This document shows, piece after piece, positions 34,131-44,495 of a DNA stretch of 64,000 bases. The stretch is from Silene conica (taxonomy: Eukaryota; Streptophyta; Magnoliopsida; Caryophyllales; Caryophyllaceae), in the NCBI GenBank assembly GCA_029255685.2, contig CM055318.2, positions 34,894,001-34,958,000 on the forward strand, given 5' to 3'. Each line of letters opens with the position of its first letter. The stretch's first letter is position 1. The notes beneath the pieces were generated by a model that saw nothing but the letters and a program-made list of their open reading frames with translations, was not told the DNA's origin and ran no database searches. The translations under genes were made by a program, and so were the position numbers.

Positions 34131-34672
34131 TTGTGGGTCCGTCCACTTTGGTGTCGTGCGTCGGGGACTCACGGTTTGCCTTAATGTACTCGGTGGAGTA
34201 TATGTTGTACTTGGTAGTGTGACGTATTTGGTCGAGTACATGTGATTTCGATCGAGTATTCGGTTTGTTTTCATTTCCACGAGATATTAATTAGATTCCG
34301 GGATTATTCTTAATCACTTTTTATTTCATTAAACATCTCAATCGTTAGTTTTCTCTCATTAATCAAACCCTAATCACTATAGTTAATATCTCACAAGGAA
34401 TTTGTTCGTGTTGATCGTCGTAGTTCGTGCATCAATCGTTATTTGCAAGTAAGTCTTGATTTATTTCAGTCAGTTTGAACCTTAGGGTTAAGAGTAGCCT
34501 TTGGCCAGTTTGTGATATGTATGGTATGATGTTATAGGTGGAGAGTTCGTAGAGAAGCAAATCTGGTGTTGATTCGTCGTATTTGCCTTTTTTTTTTTTT
34601 TTTTTTTTTGAAGGGATCGTCGTATTTGCCTTAAGGTAGCATTTCCCTGCTCAGATTCTGTTATGTTGATTT
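34131..34672 (+). repeat. Possible Gypsy LTR fragment, left part
   Basis: Contains the CGATCGAGTA-like motif also frequent at 49600-49800, and continues across element B into 48302-48650. I suspect an old Gypsy LTR split by element B, but no border could be fixed. Confidence 0.3.
34590..34616 (-). mobile_element. Minimal retroposed tail (poly-A with seven bases)
   Basis: Twenty T followed by GAAGGGA (plus strand), flanked by a perfect 16-base duplication TCGTCGTATTTGCCTT (34574-34589 and 34617-34632). This is a target-primed insertion of almost nothing but a poly-A tail. The bases next to the tail resemble the end of the SINE at 58575-58673. Confidence 0.75.
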
Positions 34673-34904
34673 TGTTGGGGAATGTGTGTCCTCAACAATA
34701 GTGCGATCACGACAGTGATAAAATCATTGTCATAAATCTTATGAAATGAATATGCAAGGGACGATCCAATATTGATTTAGTCAACTGACCAACATTAATC
34801 GGTAATGATTGGCTGACTAGAGTTTAACATTACTATCGTATGACGGTGGTGGTCAGTTGATCCCTTTAGGTCACACCTATAGGACTAACACTAGTAGAAA
34901 AAGT

Positions 34905-35480
34905 CTCATTGACATCGTTTATTTTGCCCCATTTACATCGCTTTTTGGCGATGTATCTGGGGGCGACATTTACAGCATTTTTTCCCTTTACATCATTTCT
35001 AAAAACGATGTAAATAGCATACTATTAACATCGCTTATAAGTGAAAACCGATGTTAATAATGTCTCAATTACATCATTTTTGGTTGTAAACCGATGTTAA
35101 TAATATCTCAATTACATCGTTTTTGGTCTGAAACCGATGTAAATAGCATATCATTAACATCGGTTTTAAGTGATAACCGATGTTAATAGTGTCTCAATTA
35201 CATCGTTTTAAATCGGAAACCGATGTTAATAGTGTCTCAATTATATCGTTTTAAATTGGAAACCGATGTTAATAGTGTCTCAACTACATCGTTTTAAATT
35301 GGAAACCGATGTTAATAGTGTCTCAATTACATCGTTTTTTATTGGAAACCGATATTAATGATGTATCAATTACATCGTTTTTAGTTAGAAACCGATGTAA
35401 ATATTACTTTATTTATTACAATAACATCGATTTATTTTCAAAACCGATGTAATGTAGATGACAGTAACATCATTTTATAT
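34905..35480. repeat. Left subterminal repeats of the CACTA element
   Basis: About ten units, the central ones with a 43-base period, each holding ACATCGTTTT followed by AAACCGATGT. Such short inverted motifs are where CACTA transposase subunits bind in known elements. Confidence 0.85.
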
Positions 35481-35861
35481 TCATTCTAGCAACTCAAATT
35501 ATATAATTTATCTGAACATATTTGTGAAGTTTACATTTTTACACTAGTGGAGAACCTGCAAAATGGATCAATATACAAATAATAACCATGGAACAATATT
35601 TGAATAATAATAATATATTTATTCTCATTAAAATACCAATATCAATACAATTGTTTCACAACCACAGCCAAAACAGCAAGCAATTTAATTACAAATAAAA
35701 CATCAATACTTAAAAGCTAAAAAATAAGCATACCCTTAGAATTTCAAGAACAAGTATGCGTTGCCATAACGGTAGATCAAGAGTGGTAACCCTCTCACTA
35801 ATATACCGAGGAAAACCTACCACAGGAAACAAAGAAGTAAAGCAGACTGGTCAGACCTAAC

Positions 35862-36044
35862 TCAGAAGCTTTTCAGACTTGAAGTACTCTGGAATGGTGA
35901 TAAGCTGATAACCCCCTTTTGAAGCTCGCCAAAGGACATCACACATTGACGAACGGTCTGGTTATTCTTCAATACTTTTCCAGCACACATGATTTTTACA
36001 TCATTAACTATTTTTGGTGCAAGCTTTTTATCTGAAGAAAACAA
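35862..36044 (-). pseudogene. Captured fragment of a membrane-anchored ubiquitin-fold protein (MUB)
   Basis: After a TTCTTCAG acceptor the minus strand encodes DKKLAPKIVNDVKIMCAGKV, LKNNQTVRQC and GELQKGVI, which fits one exon of plant MUB proteins (ubiquitin-fold domain, VKLI-x-AGK-x-LEN-x-x-TV pattern). Neither the N-terminal strand nor the C-terminal prenylation CxxM/L motif follows; the frame runs on for a few residues and stops. It lies inside the CACTA element, so it is probably transduplicated. MUBs hold E2 enzymes at the plasma membrane; this piece should have no such function. Confidence 0.7.
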
Positions 36045-39000
36045 TAAACAGTAGAGGCTTAAAATTATTTAATGCCACAGCTAAAGAAAGGTAGCAATTA
36101 TCACTTAAACTAACATAAAGTAACACGTCGTATGACAAACAACCCAACATGAAAACTCATGCAATTTACAGGGTAATTTATAGGATAGACCGAGATAAAA
36201 AAAAAAAAAAATCCTGAAGCAAAAACCACAGATGCATGTAATTATATCAGAACATTCAACAGTCGATCATGTCTTCACCTGTAAGCAGGCCAGTGTTTCT
36301 CCGAAAAATAAAGTGTATTCCTGTTCGAGAGCAGGCAAATACGATAAAAAAGGCCAAAGACTTTTGTGTGCTGCTTTGATATATTTTGAATATAAGGGTG
36401 CACCCTGTGCTCACAAGCTTCTTCAATGTAACCATCATAAGAAGTGCAGAAACACTAATATACAACACCTCATTAAATTTACTTTTGACAGAAACATTAG
36501 ATCCAGTAATTATAGACACACAACATCTACAAACAGTATAAAACGATGCACCTGATGTTTAGTTAGACTACTGCACCAGTATTAGGAACTGTCCTATCTC
36601 TCCTATAATGGAAAAAGGCATCTTCGGGAGTAGGCAGGAGAAGACTATGTGCCTTGAGAATAGGAAGGGCAGGCAGACTTACTAGACCAGTTAAGGTAAA
36701 TCTAGCCTACTATATTAAAACGAGTTACTATAAGACTATAAATATGCTCTCAGGACCCTTATACTCTCCGTAGACTGACTTCAAGCGTACCGCATAAGGC
36801 ATAGAAGGGTAAAGCGTAAATACATACTCTACCAACTCTTGTTTTATTCGTACATCTACCTTGTCTTCATTAAACCCGAGCATATTTCCAAGTAGAAGTA
36901 GCTCCCAGAACTGAAAGATTTTAAATGCAAACCAGCTGCCGGCTCTATATTCCCTATTTTTTACCTTCAAAAAGTAGAATCCTTAGAGTATAGCTCGTTA
37001 GTTAGCGGACAAGTTAAACTAGAGATCTGCATCAAAGTAATTAACCTTAAAAATGACAACTAATTTAAAAGAGAAAGAACCTTAATGTACCAATAAATAA
37101 ACTTCTCAAAAGTATCTTCAGTGTTAAATACCTCAGATTTAGTGATGAGAGATGAACTGTAATATCTAATAACATGGCTAACAGAACGCAACACCAACCG
37201 TCGAAAAAAAGGTTCTCCAGCTTCTCCTTCAGCCTGAAAAAAGAAACAAGTAAAACTGAGGCTTCAATTTGCCATTGCTTCCAATTACTTGTGGATATTA
37301 AAATCTGTGAAAACTATGTGCTACCTCCGATCCGCATTAGTACGAAGAGATGTCATTAGAAGATAGCATATTTGGTGGCGCAAGACCTGCACTATTTAAA
37401 CCATTTAGTTAAATTTAAGACTCCAGGCATAGTGCGAAAAAACACAAAAGTTAGATCCTCCAATAAACGAAGCAGATTTGCTCCAGCTTTGGTAAGGCTG
37501 TCTCTTGTTACAGGTTGACTACAGAAACGCTATCATATGCTACTAATTACACGTATAGCTTGCAACATATGCTATATAGCTCATGTATTATTTACATCAG
37601 ATGATTAATATAGCTCATTGAAGGGTTGGATTTCGTAGAGAAGATCAGCCAGGTGAAGACGGTCCAAGTGAATACTACTTCTCCTTATTTCAAGTAAGGA
37701 AAATAATGCTATTTTTTCTGCTAGTTCTAATCTAAGATGTTCAGTTTAGGGCAGTGCATTGTAAACTGAAAAATGTTACCTCTTTTCTGCTGGTTTTCAG
37801 GGTGGAGAAGCTGATTGGTGACCAAAGAACTGTAGTGGCTGAAAGAGGCTTCAATCGCCCTTACTCAAAAGTTAATATCACCAACTGCGGCCTTCTAGAG
37901 TAACACTGTGATGCTACTCGTTGTCGTATCTCGTTCTTATTCATCATTTTTGTCATATATATAGATTGAACATAATTGCAGGTGTTTGGAAAAGCATTCT
38001 ACATTGTCTTTCAAAACCTGTATATGCTGAAAGGATTCTAATCTGTTATAGGAATGAATCAGTATATGATCAGGGATTCAGGGGTGGTAAGATGTAGATT
38101 TAATTCTCAAAGACAAAAGAATCTTTGTACTGTCCCTTCTGATGGCTTATATGTGTACGCCACTCAACACTTGGACACTTAGGGTAAATCAAAACATAAA
38201 AGACTTTCACAAATTGTCGAGTCCGATACCTGGACACGTATATAGCTCCCAAGATAAAAAAAAAATTGAACATCCATTCTGTACAGGATATGGAGGGAGA
38301 AGAATGACAGGATCATTACTTCAATCCACGTAAATGAATTTTGAAAATAGGGTCATCGAGGGATAATTAACATGGGTGTATAATTCGAGGCTTCAGCAAC
38401 TATCTTCAAGTGAAGTTTGGTAAATTACGATGATTGTCAGCAAACTCGTGCACCAAACGTTTCAAAACCAATCCTCTTTTTCCCTGCATGTGGCCCTAAT
38501 CATTTTTGACACCATTACATTTTTACTCTCGAGATAATCTGAGGCGACACTTGCTAGGGCCTTTAGTCAGCTTGGTACTAATGTTTCCGCTTCACCTTGT
38601 TTCAAGTACTGAACAGGCAGACCATGTACCTGAGAATTTTGAAAACCATAATTCAATCAAATACCCAGCCTGGCAATATAACTGTTACACTACAGTCAGT
38701 CGACAAGTGAGAAATATCGTTTGAGTTGGGGAAGGGGTTAAAGGAACTAGAATATATACCGCAGAGTAAAGCCATCCATGCAAGGTTTGCCAGCGAAGGA
38801 TCCCTGACTAAGACGTTCTCTCACTTAAACAACAGACAACAGCTAACTGTTGCAAAATTGTTGAACACTTGTGCATCTATTACCAGAAAAGACAAAAGGA
38901 AAACTATATCATAAACGCGTTGTCCTGGACCAAATTTCAACTTTGTAAAATTGTCACATGCTTGAAGCTATTATTGCATGATTCAATCTCATTGTATGAG

Positions 39001-39660
39001 AAGCCATAAAAGTTACATCGTTGGATTTAAAGGTAACTCGGTCAACCTCCAAATGTAACTAGTTTTTGTTCACAAAGTTTCAGCTGGATAACTGATAAAA
39101 CAATTTTGTACCGCTGTCCAAGCATAATATCATTCTTTAGGATGAAGGTGAAGGTCAAGTAAAGAATAGTCGGACATTCATTATCGCGTACTCTTGATTA
39201 TACTATCGATTTCTTAGTAACTGTTAAATGTATAACCTTATTTCTACCACAATCACATATATACTTCATACATAAACAATAATTCCTACCTTTACACCAT
39301 GAAACTTCAGACATCAAATTGAATAGAATTGACTCCAAAAGAAACATAATTGAATTAAATTGACTCCAAAAGAAGCATAATTGAATTGAATTTAATCCAA
39401 ATTGAAGAATTAATTAATTAAGTAAAAAACCCAAACCTTAGCCTGAGGAAACTGAAACAATGTCGTAGCGGCGAAGGCAGAACAGCGGCGAAAGCGACGA
39501 GCAGCGAACGGCGCGGCGAAAGCGACGAGCAGTGAACGGCGCGGCGAAAGCCGCGTCGAAATTAGGGCTTTGCGTTTTCTAATTGATAGTTTCCTATTGT
39601 AAGGGAAACTGTTGTGTTCTACGTTTTATTGTTTTTTGTTTTTCCTTTTTTTTTTTAAGG
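36045..39660. other. Interior of the CACTA element, unresolved
   Basis: No transposase. Short protein-like frames occur, such as minus 36728-36970 (contains VDVRIKQELVEYVFTLYP) and plus 36232-36555, but I recognise none. Possible exon borders, for example an AG before GGTGGAGAAGCTG near 37801, suggest more captured exons. Confidence 0.35.
39465..39565. repeat. GC-rich short tandem repeat in the CACTA element
   Basis: Units of GCGGCGAAAGCGACGAGCAG followed by GAACGGCGCG repeat two to three times. It is the most GC-rich stretch of the window and differs sharply from its surroundings; it may come from a captured gene's 5' end. Confidence 0.75.
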
Positions 39661-40237
39661 AAATTTGCTTACATCGCTTTAATAGTCGGGAGCTAAACGA
39701 TGTATTGGATATATCATCTAAATAGCTTAACGTCGGTTTTATTAAAACCGATGCAACTTAAGAAATTAACATCGGTTTTGTAACATTCGATGCTAACAAC
39801 CGATGTAAATAATAAATAATTAAATAATTAACATCGTTTCTAATATAAAAACGATGTAATTAGCAAAAGTTACATCAATTATATCGTTTTTAGTACAAAA
39901 TGATGTTACACTGGCGATGTCAATAACACTTTTTCTACTAGTGAATTAACATCGGTTTTGATTTCGAAGCGATGTAAATAACAAAATTATCTTAGTTGCT
40001 AAACATCAGTTAACTTAAACCAATGCAATTAATTATCATTAACATCGGTTTTATAACAAATCGATGTAAAATCATATAATTAACATCGGTTTTGATTTCG
40101 AAGCGATGTAAAATTATATAATTAACATCTGTTTTGATTTCGAAGCGATGTAAATAACAACAATTAGATCAATTACATCAGTTTTAGTAAAAACCGATGT
40201 TATAGTGGCGATGTCAATAGCACCTTTTGTACTAGTG
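39660..40237. repeat. Right subterminal repeats of the CACTA element, with an extra internal terminus
   Basis: Many ACATCGGTTTT and CGATGTAAAT motifs. At 39927-39943 an internal CACTTTTTCTACTAGTG is the exact reverse complement of the first 17 bases of a CACTA end and matches the left terminus better than the true right end does. Confidence 0.85.
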
Positions 40238-41243
40238 TAACCCCTTAAACGTATATTGATTAATTGTATAGGATACAGATTGATCGATATTCTTAAAACC
40301 GTATATTGAGAAATTAGAGGTTGAATCTTAAGGTAAGATTTATATTTGAAATTGAAATGTGTCAATTGTCAAATGTTAATCGATATTTATGAAATATCGA
40401 AATTAGTATAATGAATGATTCATGGTTATGACAAACGTTGTTAATATATCGTATCGACGATTATTACGATAACCATATGTTGGGACAGTGATTTCGAATC
40501 ACTCAATAATTTGTTAAATGTGATTTAATTAATTTAGAAATATTATTTACGTGATAAGTTTATATTTTAAATTAATACAATTGTCATGTCACATATGATG
40601 TAACGTAATTGTACAAATTATAAAACGTAAAATGAAAGTGCATTTTACAGGTGCCGGTTTTGGTGATAATGTTTTATGGGTTGAAATATGAAATTAATAC
40701 CCTAAAAACATATTGAGTAAATAGCCTTAATACCTAAGGTCATGTGCAAGACACAAATTGACTCTTTCACTACCCAAGACCTTGTGTCTCACGGCTAAAC
40801 CCAACCCCAACCATCCCATTCTATAAATATGTAGTAATACACATATTCTAAGACTAATGAAAAACCTAGCTTCTTTCTAGTGTGAGAAAGTTTACTACAA
40901 CCACAATAATATTATCTTCATAATATTATCTATAATACTACTATTAGTATTAGTATACGGTTTTAACCCAAATCCGTCTCCTAGCTCGGGTTCGGTTATT
41001 TGGTCCGTTTAAGGTAAGGTCTTGGTGCTCACTCATTGGAGGCAAGCTTACTTGGTTGCTCTTGGAGGATCGTCCTTAGCATATTTCGGACCGGTTGTAA
41101 GAATACGATTCTCATTATTTCCGCTTTTATTTTGCATGCATAAGATTAGATCGTTTAAACTAAATTAATATGAGATTAATTAGTAAATTAGTAAGACTAA
41201 TATATAAGAACTAGCTAGTATGACTACCTCGAGTTCCAACAAG

Positions 41244-41255
41244 TGGTATCAGAGC
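41244..41255 (+). other. Primer-binding site of element B
   Basis: TGGTATCAGAGC two bases after the 5' LTR; complementary to initiator tRNA-Met. Confidence 0.9.
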
Positions 41256-42744
41256 ACTAGGTTGCTTGCATGCAACTCGATTTTATACGTTTTTGCGAGA
41301 AAATGCGATTTTAATTAAAAACGAAAATGAGTAGTACATATAGGATATGCACGAAAATCATATTGCATGTATATATTTCTGGTCTTAAAATAGTTTTAAG
41401 TCATTTTGATGATTTATGGAATAATATTGTTCAATATTGTAATTAAAATGTTTAATTAGTGCCAAAAATCGGTTAAAAATGTTTTTATTTGGGAAAAATA
41501 GCTAAATAATGTTTCTGGCCATGAATTTTAAATATGTTCTCACATGCATTTAACATATTATGAATATATAATTTTCGAAATTATTGAAGGTTTTATGCAT
41601 GGTTTATGATTTTTAATGGTTAAATAGTCATAAAATGAGATAAATATGGGATAAATAGTTATATTATGCATTTAACTATAAAAATTTTGTTAGATGTCAC
41701 ATGCAATATTTAAAATATATGATGAATTTTCCAGAAATTTTTCGTTAATATTGCATGAATATTGATTTTTATCGTAAAAATCGTAATATTAGTGACATAT
41801 TTTAGCTTAAATAGTTTAAGTTCGAATTTGACCATAAAAATTTAATATAGTGTCACATATATTATTTCTAGCATGCATGTGAATTTTGAGCTTTTAATCT
41901 CGAATATTGCATGAGAAATGATTTTAATCGGTAAAATCGCGTAATATATGACACGAATTATTAAAAATAGTAAATGTTGCTTAAATGGTCCGAAAAATTC
42001 ACCCATATTAGTCATATTATGTATGATCATCAACATATTTTTATTTAGTGCCAAAAGTTTCTGAAACTTTAAGTTTTAATTTTAAAAGATTAAAGTTGGA
42101 GATTGAGTGTTGAAGGAGTCATAATTATTTTCAGATCTTAAACAGTGTGTACCTGATTTTTCTTTGCATTTTCAGATACTTTGAGTGTCTAGGAAGATGT
42201 AAAAATTATATTGGTATTTTATTTCATAATTTTTGCAATAGTTTTGAATTTTTCGAAATATTATGCATATTATACGGCTATTTTTACGAAATAAATGGTG
42301 TATTTCGAAAATATTTGAATTTTAAGGATCTGAAATTTTAGAAAATTTTCAGTATGTTCAAAATTTTGAATTTTGAATTTTCGAAATTTTATGACTCGTT
42401 TGATTATTTTAATGCTATTTCCCGTAAAACCGATTAAAACCGAACAATATTAAAATAAAAGTTAAGTAATTTTCGAAATTTGAGTAAGACTAAATTTTGA
42501 ATCCTAAAATATGTTAGGAAACTTAACTAAATCATGAATAATGATTCATAGAGTGATTAGTGATTTTAAAATTGTTTAAATCACGTTATTCCATAAAACC
42601 GTGTTATTACGAATAACGATATTTAAAACGTGTTTAAATAGGACGATTTGGCTTAGGTTTTGCATTTTACATAAGCATTGCATATTTAATTATTATTTAT
42701 GAATGTCATATTTCATTTACGTAATTTTAATTATGTAATTTACT

Positions 42745-43056
42745 TAGTATGGCCTTAGATTTTAATCGATATTTCCCGTAATGTAAGGGTTTATCGATTC
42801 GGTTGTAATTTAATGTGATCTCGTATCACTTTATTTTATTGTTTTATTTTATTTTATAATGTATAAAATAGATAGAAAATTTGTAATAATTTGTAATTCC
42901 GGAAATCCTTGAAGACGGTGCCATTTCGGAAAGGAGTTCCGACCAAGACGGAGTTTGCCTTGGGATGCGTGCCGCGTGTGAAGTTCAAGGGACCAAAGGA
43001 GTTGGTTTCCGAAGTTGTAATTTACTTTATTTTCTATTTTAGGAAAGGCCATACTA
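42745..43056 (+). promoter_or_regulatory. Conserved leader block with closing inverted repeat (element B)
   Basis: TAGTATGGCCTT (42745-42756) and AAGGCCATACTA (43045-43056) form a perfect 12-base inverted repeat around about 290 bases. The inside keeps GATCTCGTATCAC, TTGAAGACGGTGCCAT and AAGGGACCAAAGGAGTTG, as in element A. It lies between the PBS and the gag start, where retroelement packaging signals are found. Confidence 0.6.
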
Positions 43057-43703
43057 GGGTTTTATTTATGCTTTTAATTTATGCTTATCATGTTTGCATG
43101 CATAGCCAAATCGTCATTCAAACTCATGCATTTCATCGATTTTATCGACCGTGTCAATTAAATTATCGATAATTCACCGAATTAGTTCACTTAAAGGAGA
43201 TAGATAATAAATTGACAAGATCTCTTACGTTATTTAAAAATCGAGACATAGCCTTACCAAAAAGTAAAGGACCCGCGAAGGATCTTCTTCATAAGGGAGT
43301 AGGCTCGGTTAAAGCGGGGTGCAAACCTTATTACGTTGGTGAAGTGGGGTAATATGATTACTTATTCTTGAAATTTGGTTGATCTCGACGAAAGTATTCG
43401 AGCCACCGTAGTGGTAATAAGTTCGGGCTAAGATAAGAATTAGTGTAATTTTATCGACCGAGAGTTCTAAAAGTAGAATCGATTAAGGGGTTAATCTACC
43501 GAGTCACATTAATAAGGGATGTATCGGCTAAACCGTGCCCAAGTTAGTGTGTATTTGGGTCTCGGGATCATTTACTTAATTGGGTAAGAGATCATTAAGT
43601 AGATGCTTAACTTGTTTAAATTACAAGTTTATTTATTAAAACGATAATTGTGTTTTAATTCCTTAATTTTATTTGTAGTTCATATTTCGACTTTCAACCA
43701 TCA

Positions 43704-44495
43704 ATGGCAAATAACGCTCCACCTCTCCCACAACACGTTTCATGGCTCCAATCTTTCATGAATCGTTGCAAGCTTAGGAAGCAAGGCACCAATTTCAAAG
43801 ATTGGGAATCCCAATTACTTTTAGCTGCGGAAGGTGACAATAAGATTTGTTTCCTTACAAGAGCTCCTCCTCCTGTTCCTACTGCTCACTCCACGATTGA
43901 GACTCGTGAGGCCTATGAGGCCTATATGAAGGAGTCAAATATTCTTAGAGACATAATCATTTTCACTTTGGAGCCGGATCTCCGAGACAGAATGGTTATG
44001 TTTGGCACGGCAAATGAGATTTACACCAAGCTTAAGAATATGTTTTATCAAACTCCTAGAACTTTGCTTCATGAAGTAATTTCTGCATGGTTTGACCCAA
44101 ATTCGTATAAGGATCAATCTATGAGTTCTCATGTGATTAAGTCGGTTGTTCCATCTGAAATCTTGCAAATTCAAAAGGTGCAAGCTCCTGACTATGTCAT
44201 AATAGATCGAATTCTTCGCTTCCTTGATATGCCTTTACGGGCAGAGAGGGAGTTTGGACTTATTCGAAGTACCGAGAAGACTACACTTAATCTTGAGAAT
44301 AGGCGCAATAGGAAGCATGAAAGGAGAAACGGTAAAGGAAAGGGTAAAATGACATCCATGAACATATCATCTTCAAAAGTTGAATATAAATGCCATTATT
44401 GCATGAAGATAGGGCATTGGAAACGGAATTGTCCAATGTATTTGGCCGACCTAAAGCTTGAAAAGTTCACTCTTTTTGTAATAATTCTTGTTTAA
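43704..44495 (+). CDS. Copia Gag of element B (capsid-type domain plus zinc knuckle)
   Basis: 263 residues. The N-terminal ~180 residues form the UBN2-type Gag domain (FKDWESQLLLAA; EAYEAYMKES; LRDRMVMFGTANEIYTKLKN). A basic linker follows (RRNRKHERRNGKGKGK), then one CCHC knuckle with C230, C233, H238, C243 and a stop 20 residues later. It has no protease, integrase or polymerase. It should form particles that package element RNA. The distance from the leader block to the ATG is nearly the same as in element A, but this Gag keeps the capsid region that A lacks. No stop or frameshift interrupts it. Confidence 0.88.
   Translation: MANNAPPLPQHVSWLQSFMNRCKLRKQGTNFKDWESQLLLAAEGDNKICFLTRAPPPVPTAHSTIETREAYEAYMKESNILRDIIIFTLEPDLRDRMVMFGTANEIYTKLKNMFYQTPRTLLHEVISAWFDPNSYKDQSMSSHVIKSVVPSEILQIQKVQAPDYVIIDRILRFLDMPLRAEREFGLIRSTEKTTLNLENRRNRKHERRNGKGKGKMTSMNISSSKVEYKCHYCMKIGHWKRNCPMYLADLKLEKFTLFVIILV

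Larger units (their letters stand above)
34889..40237. mobile_element. Non-autonomous CACTA (En/Spm) DNA transposon with captured gene pieces
   Basis: Starts CACTAGTAGAAAAAG and ends (reversed) CACTAGTACAAAAGG, with a 3-base TAA duplication on both sides (34886-34888, 40238-40240). The intact LTR at 47085-48301 serves as the empty site and proves the borders. The subterminal regions are rich in ACATCG/CGATGT. No TNPA/TNPD transposase is visible in 5349 bases, so it depends on a relative. It contains an MUB-like fragment and other unrecognised stretches. Confidence 0.93.
34673..41241 (+). repeat. 5' LTR of element B, split by the CACTA element
   Basis: Begins TGTTGGGG, ends TTCCAACA. The LTR parts are 34673-34888 and 40241-41241; subtracting 5352 inserted bases gives 1217, exactly the length of the 3' LTR. 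Confidence 0.95.

Noticed and set aside
34023..34280. 85-residue minus-strand frame
   Set aside because: No domain; lies in LTR-like repeat sequence.
36232..36555. 107-residue plus-strand frame starting MHVII, resembling the end of MUB proteins
   Set aside because: The MUB-like exon is on the opposite strand; the likeness is only four or five residues.
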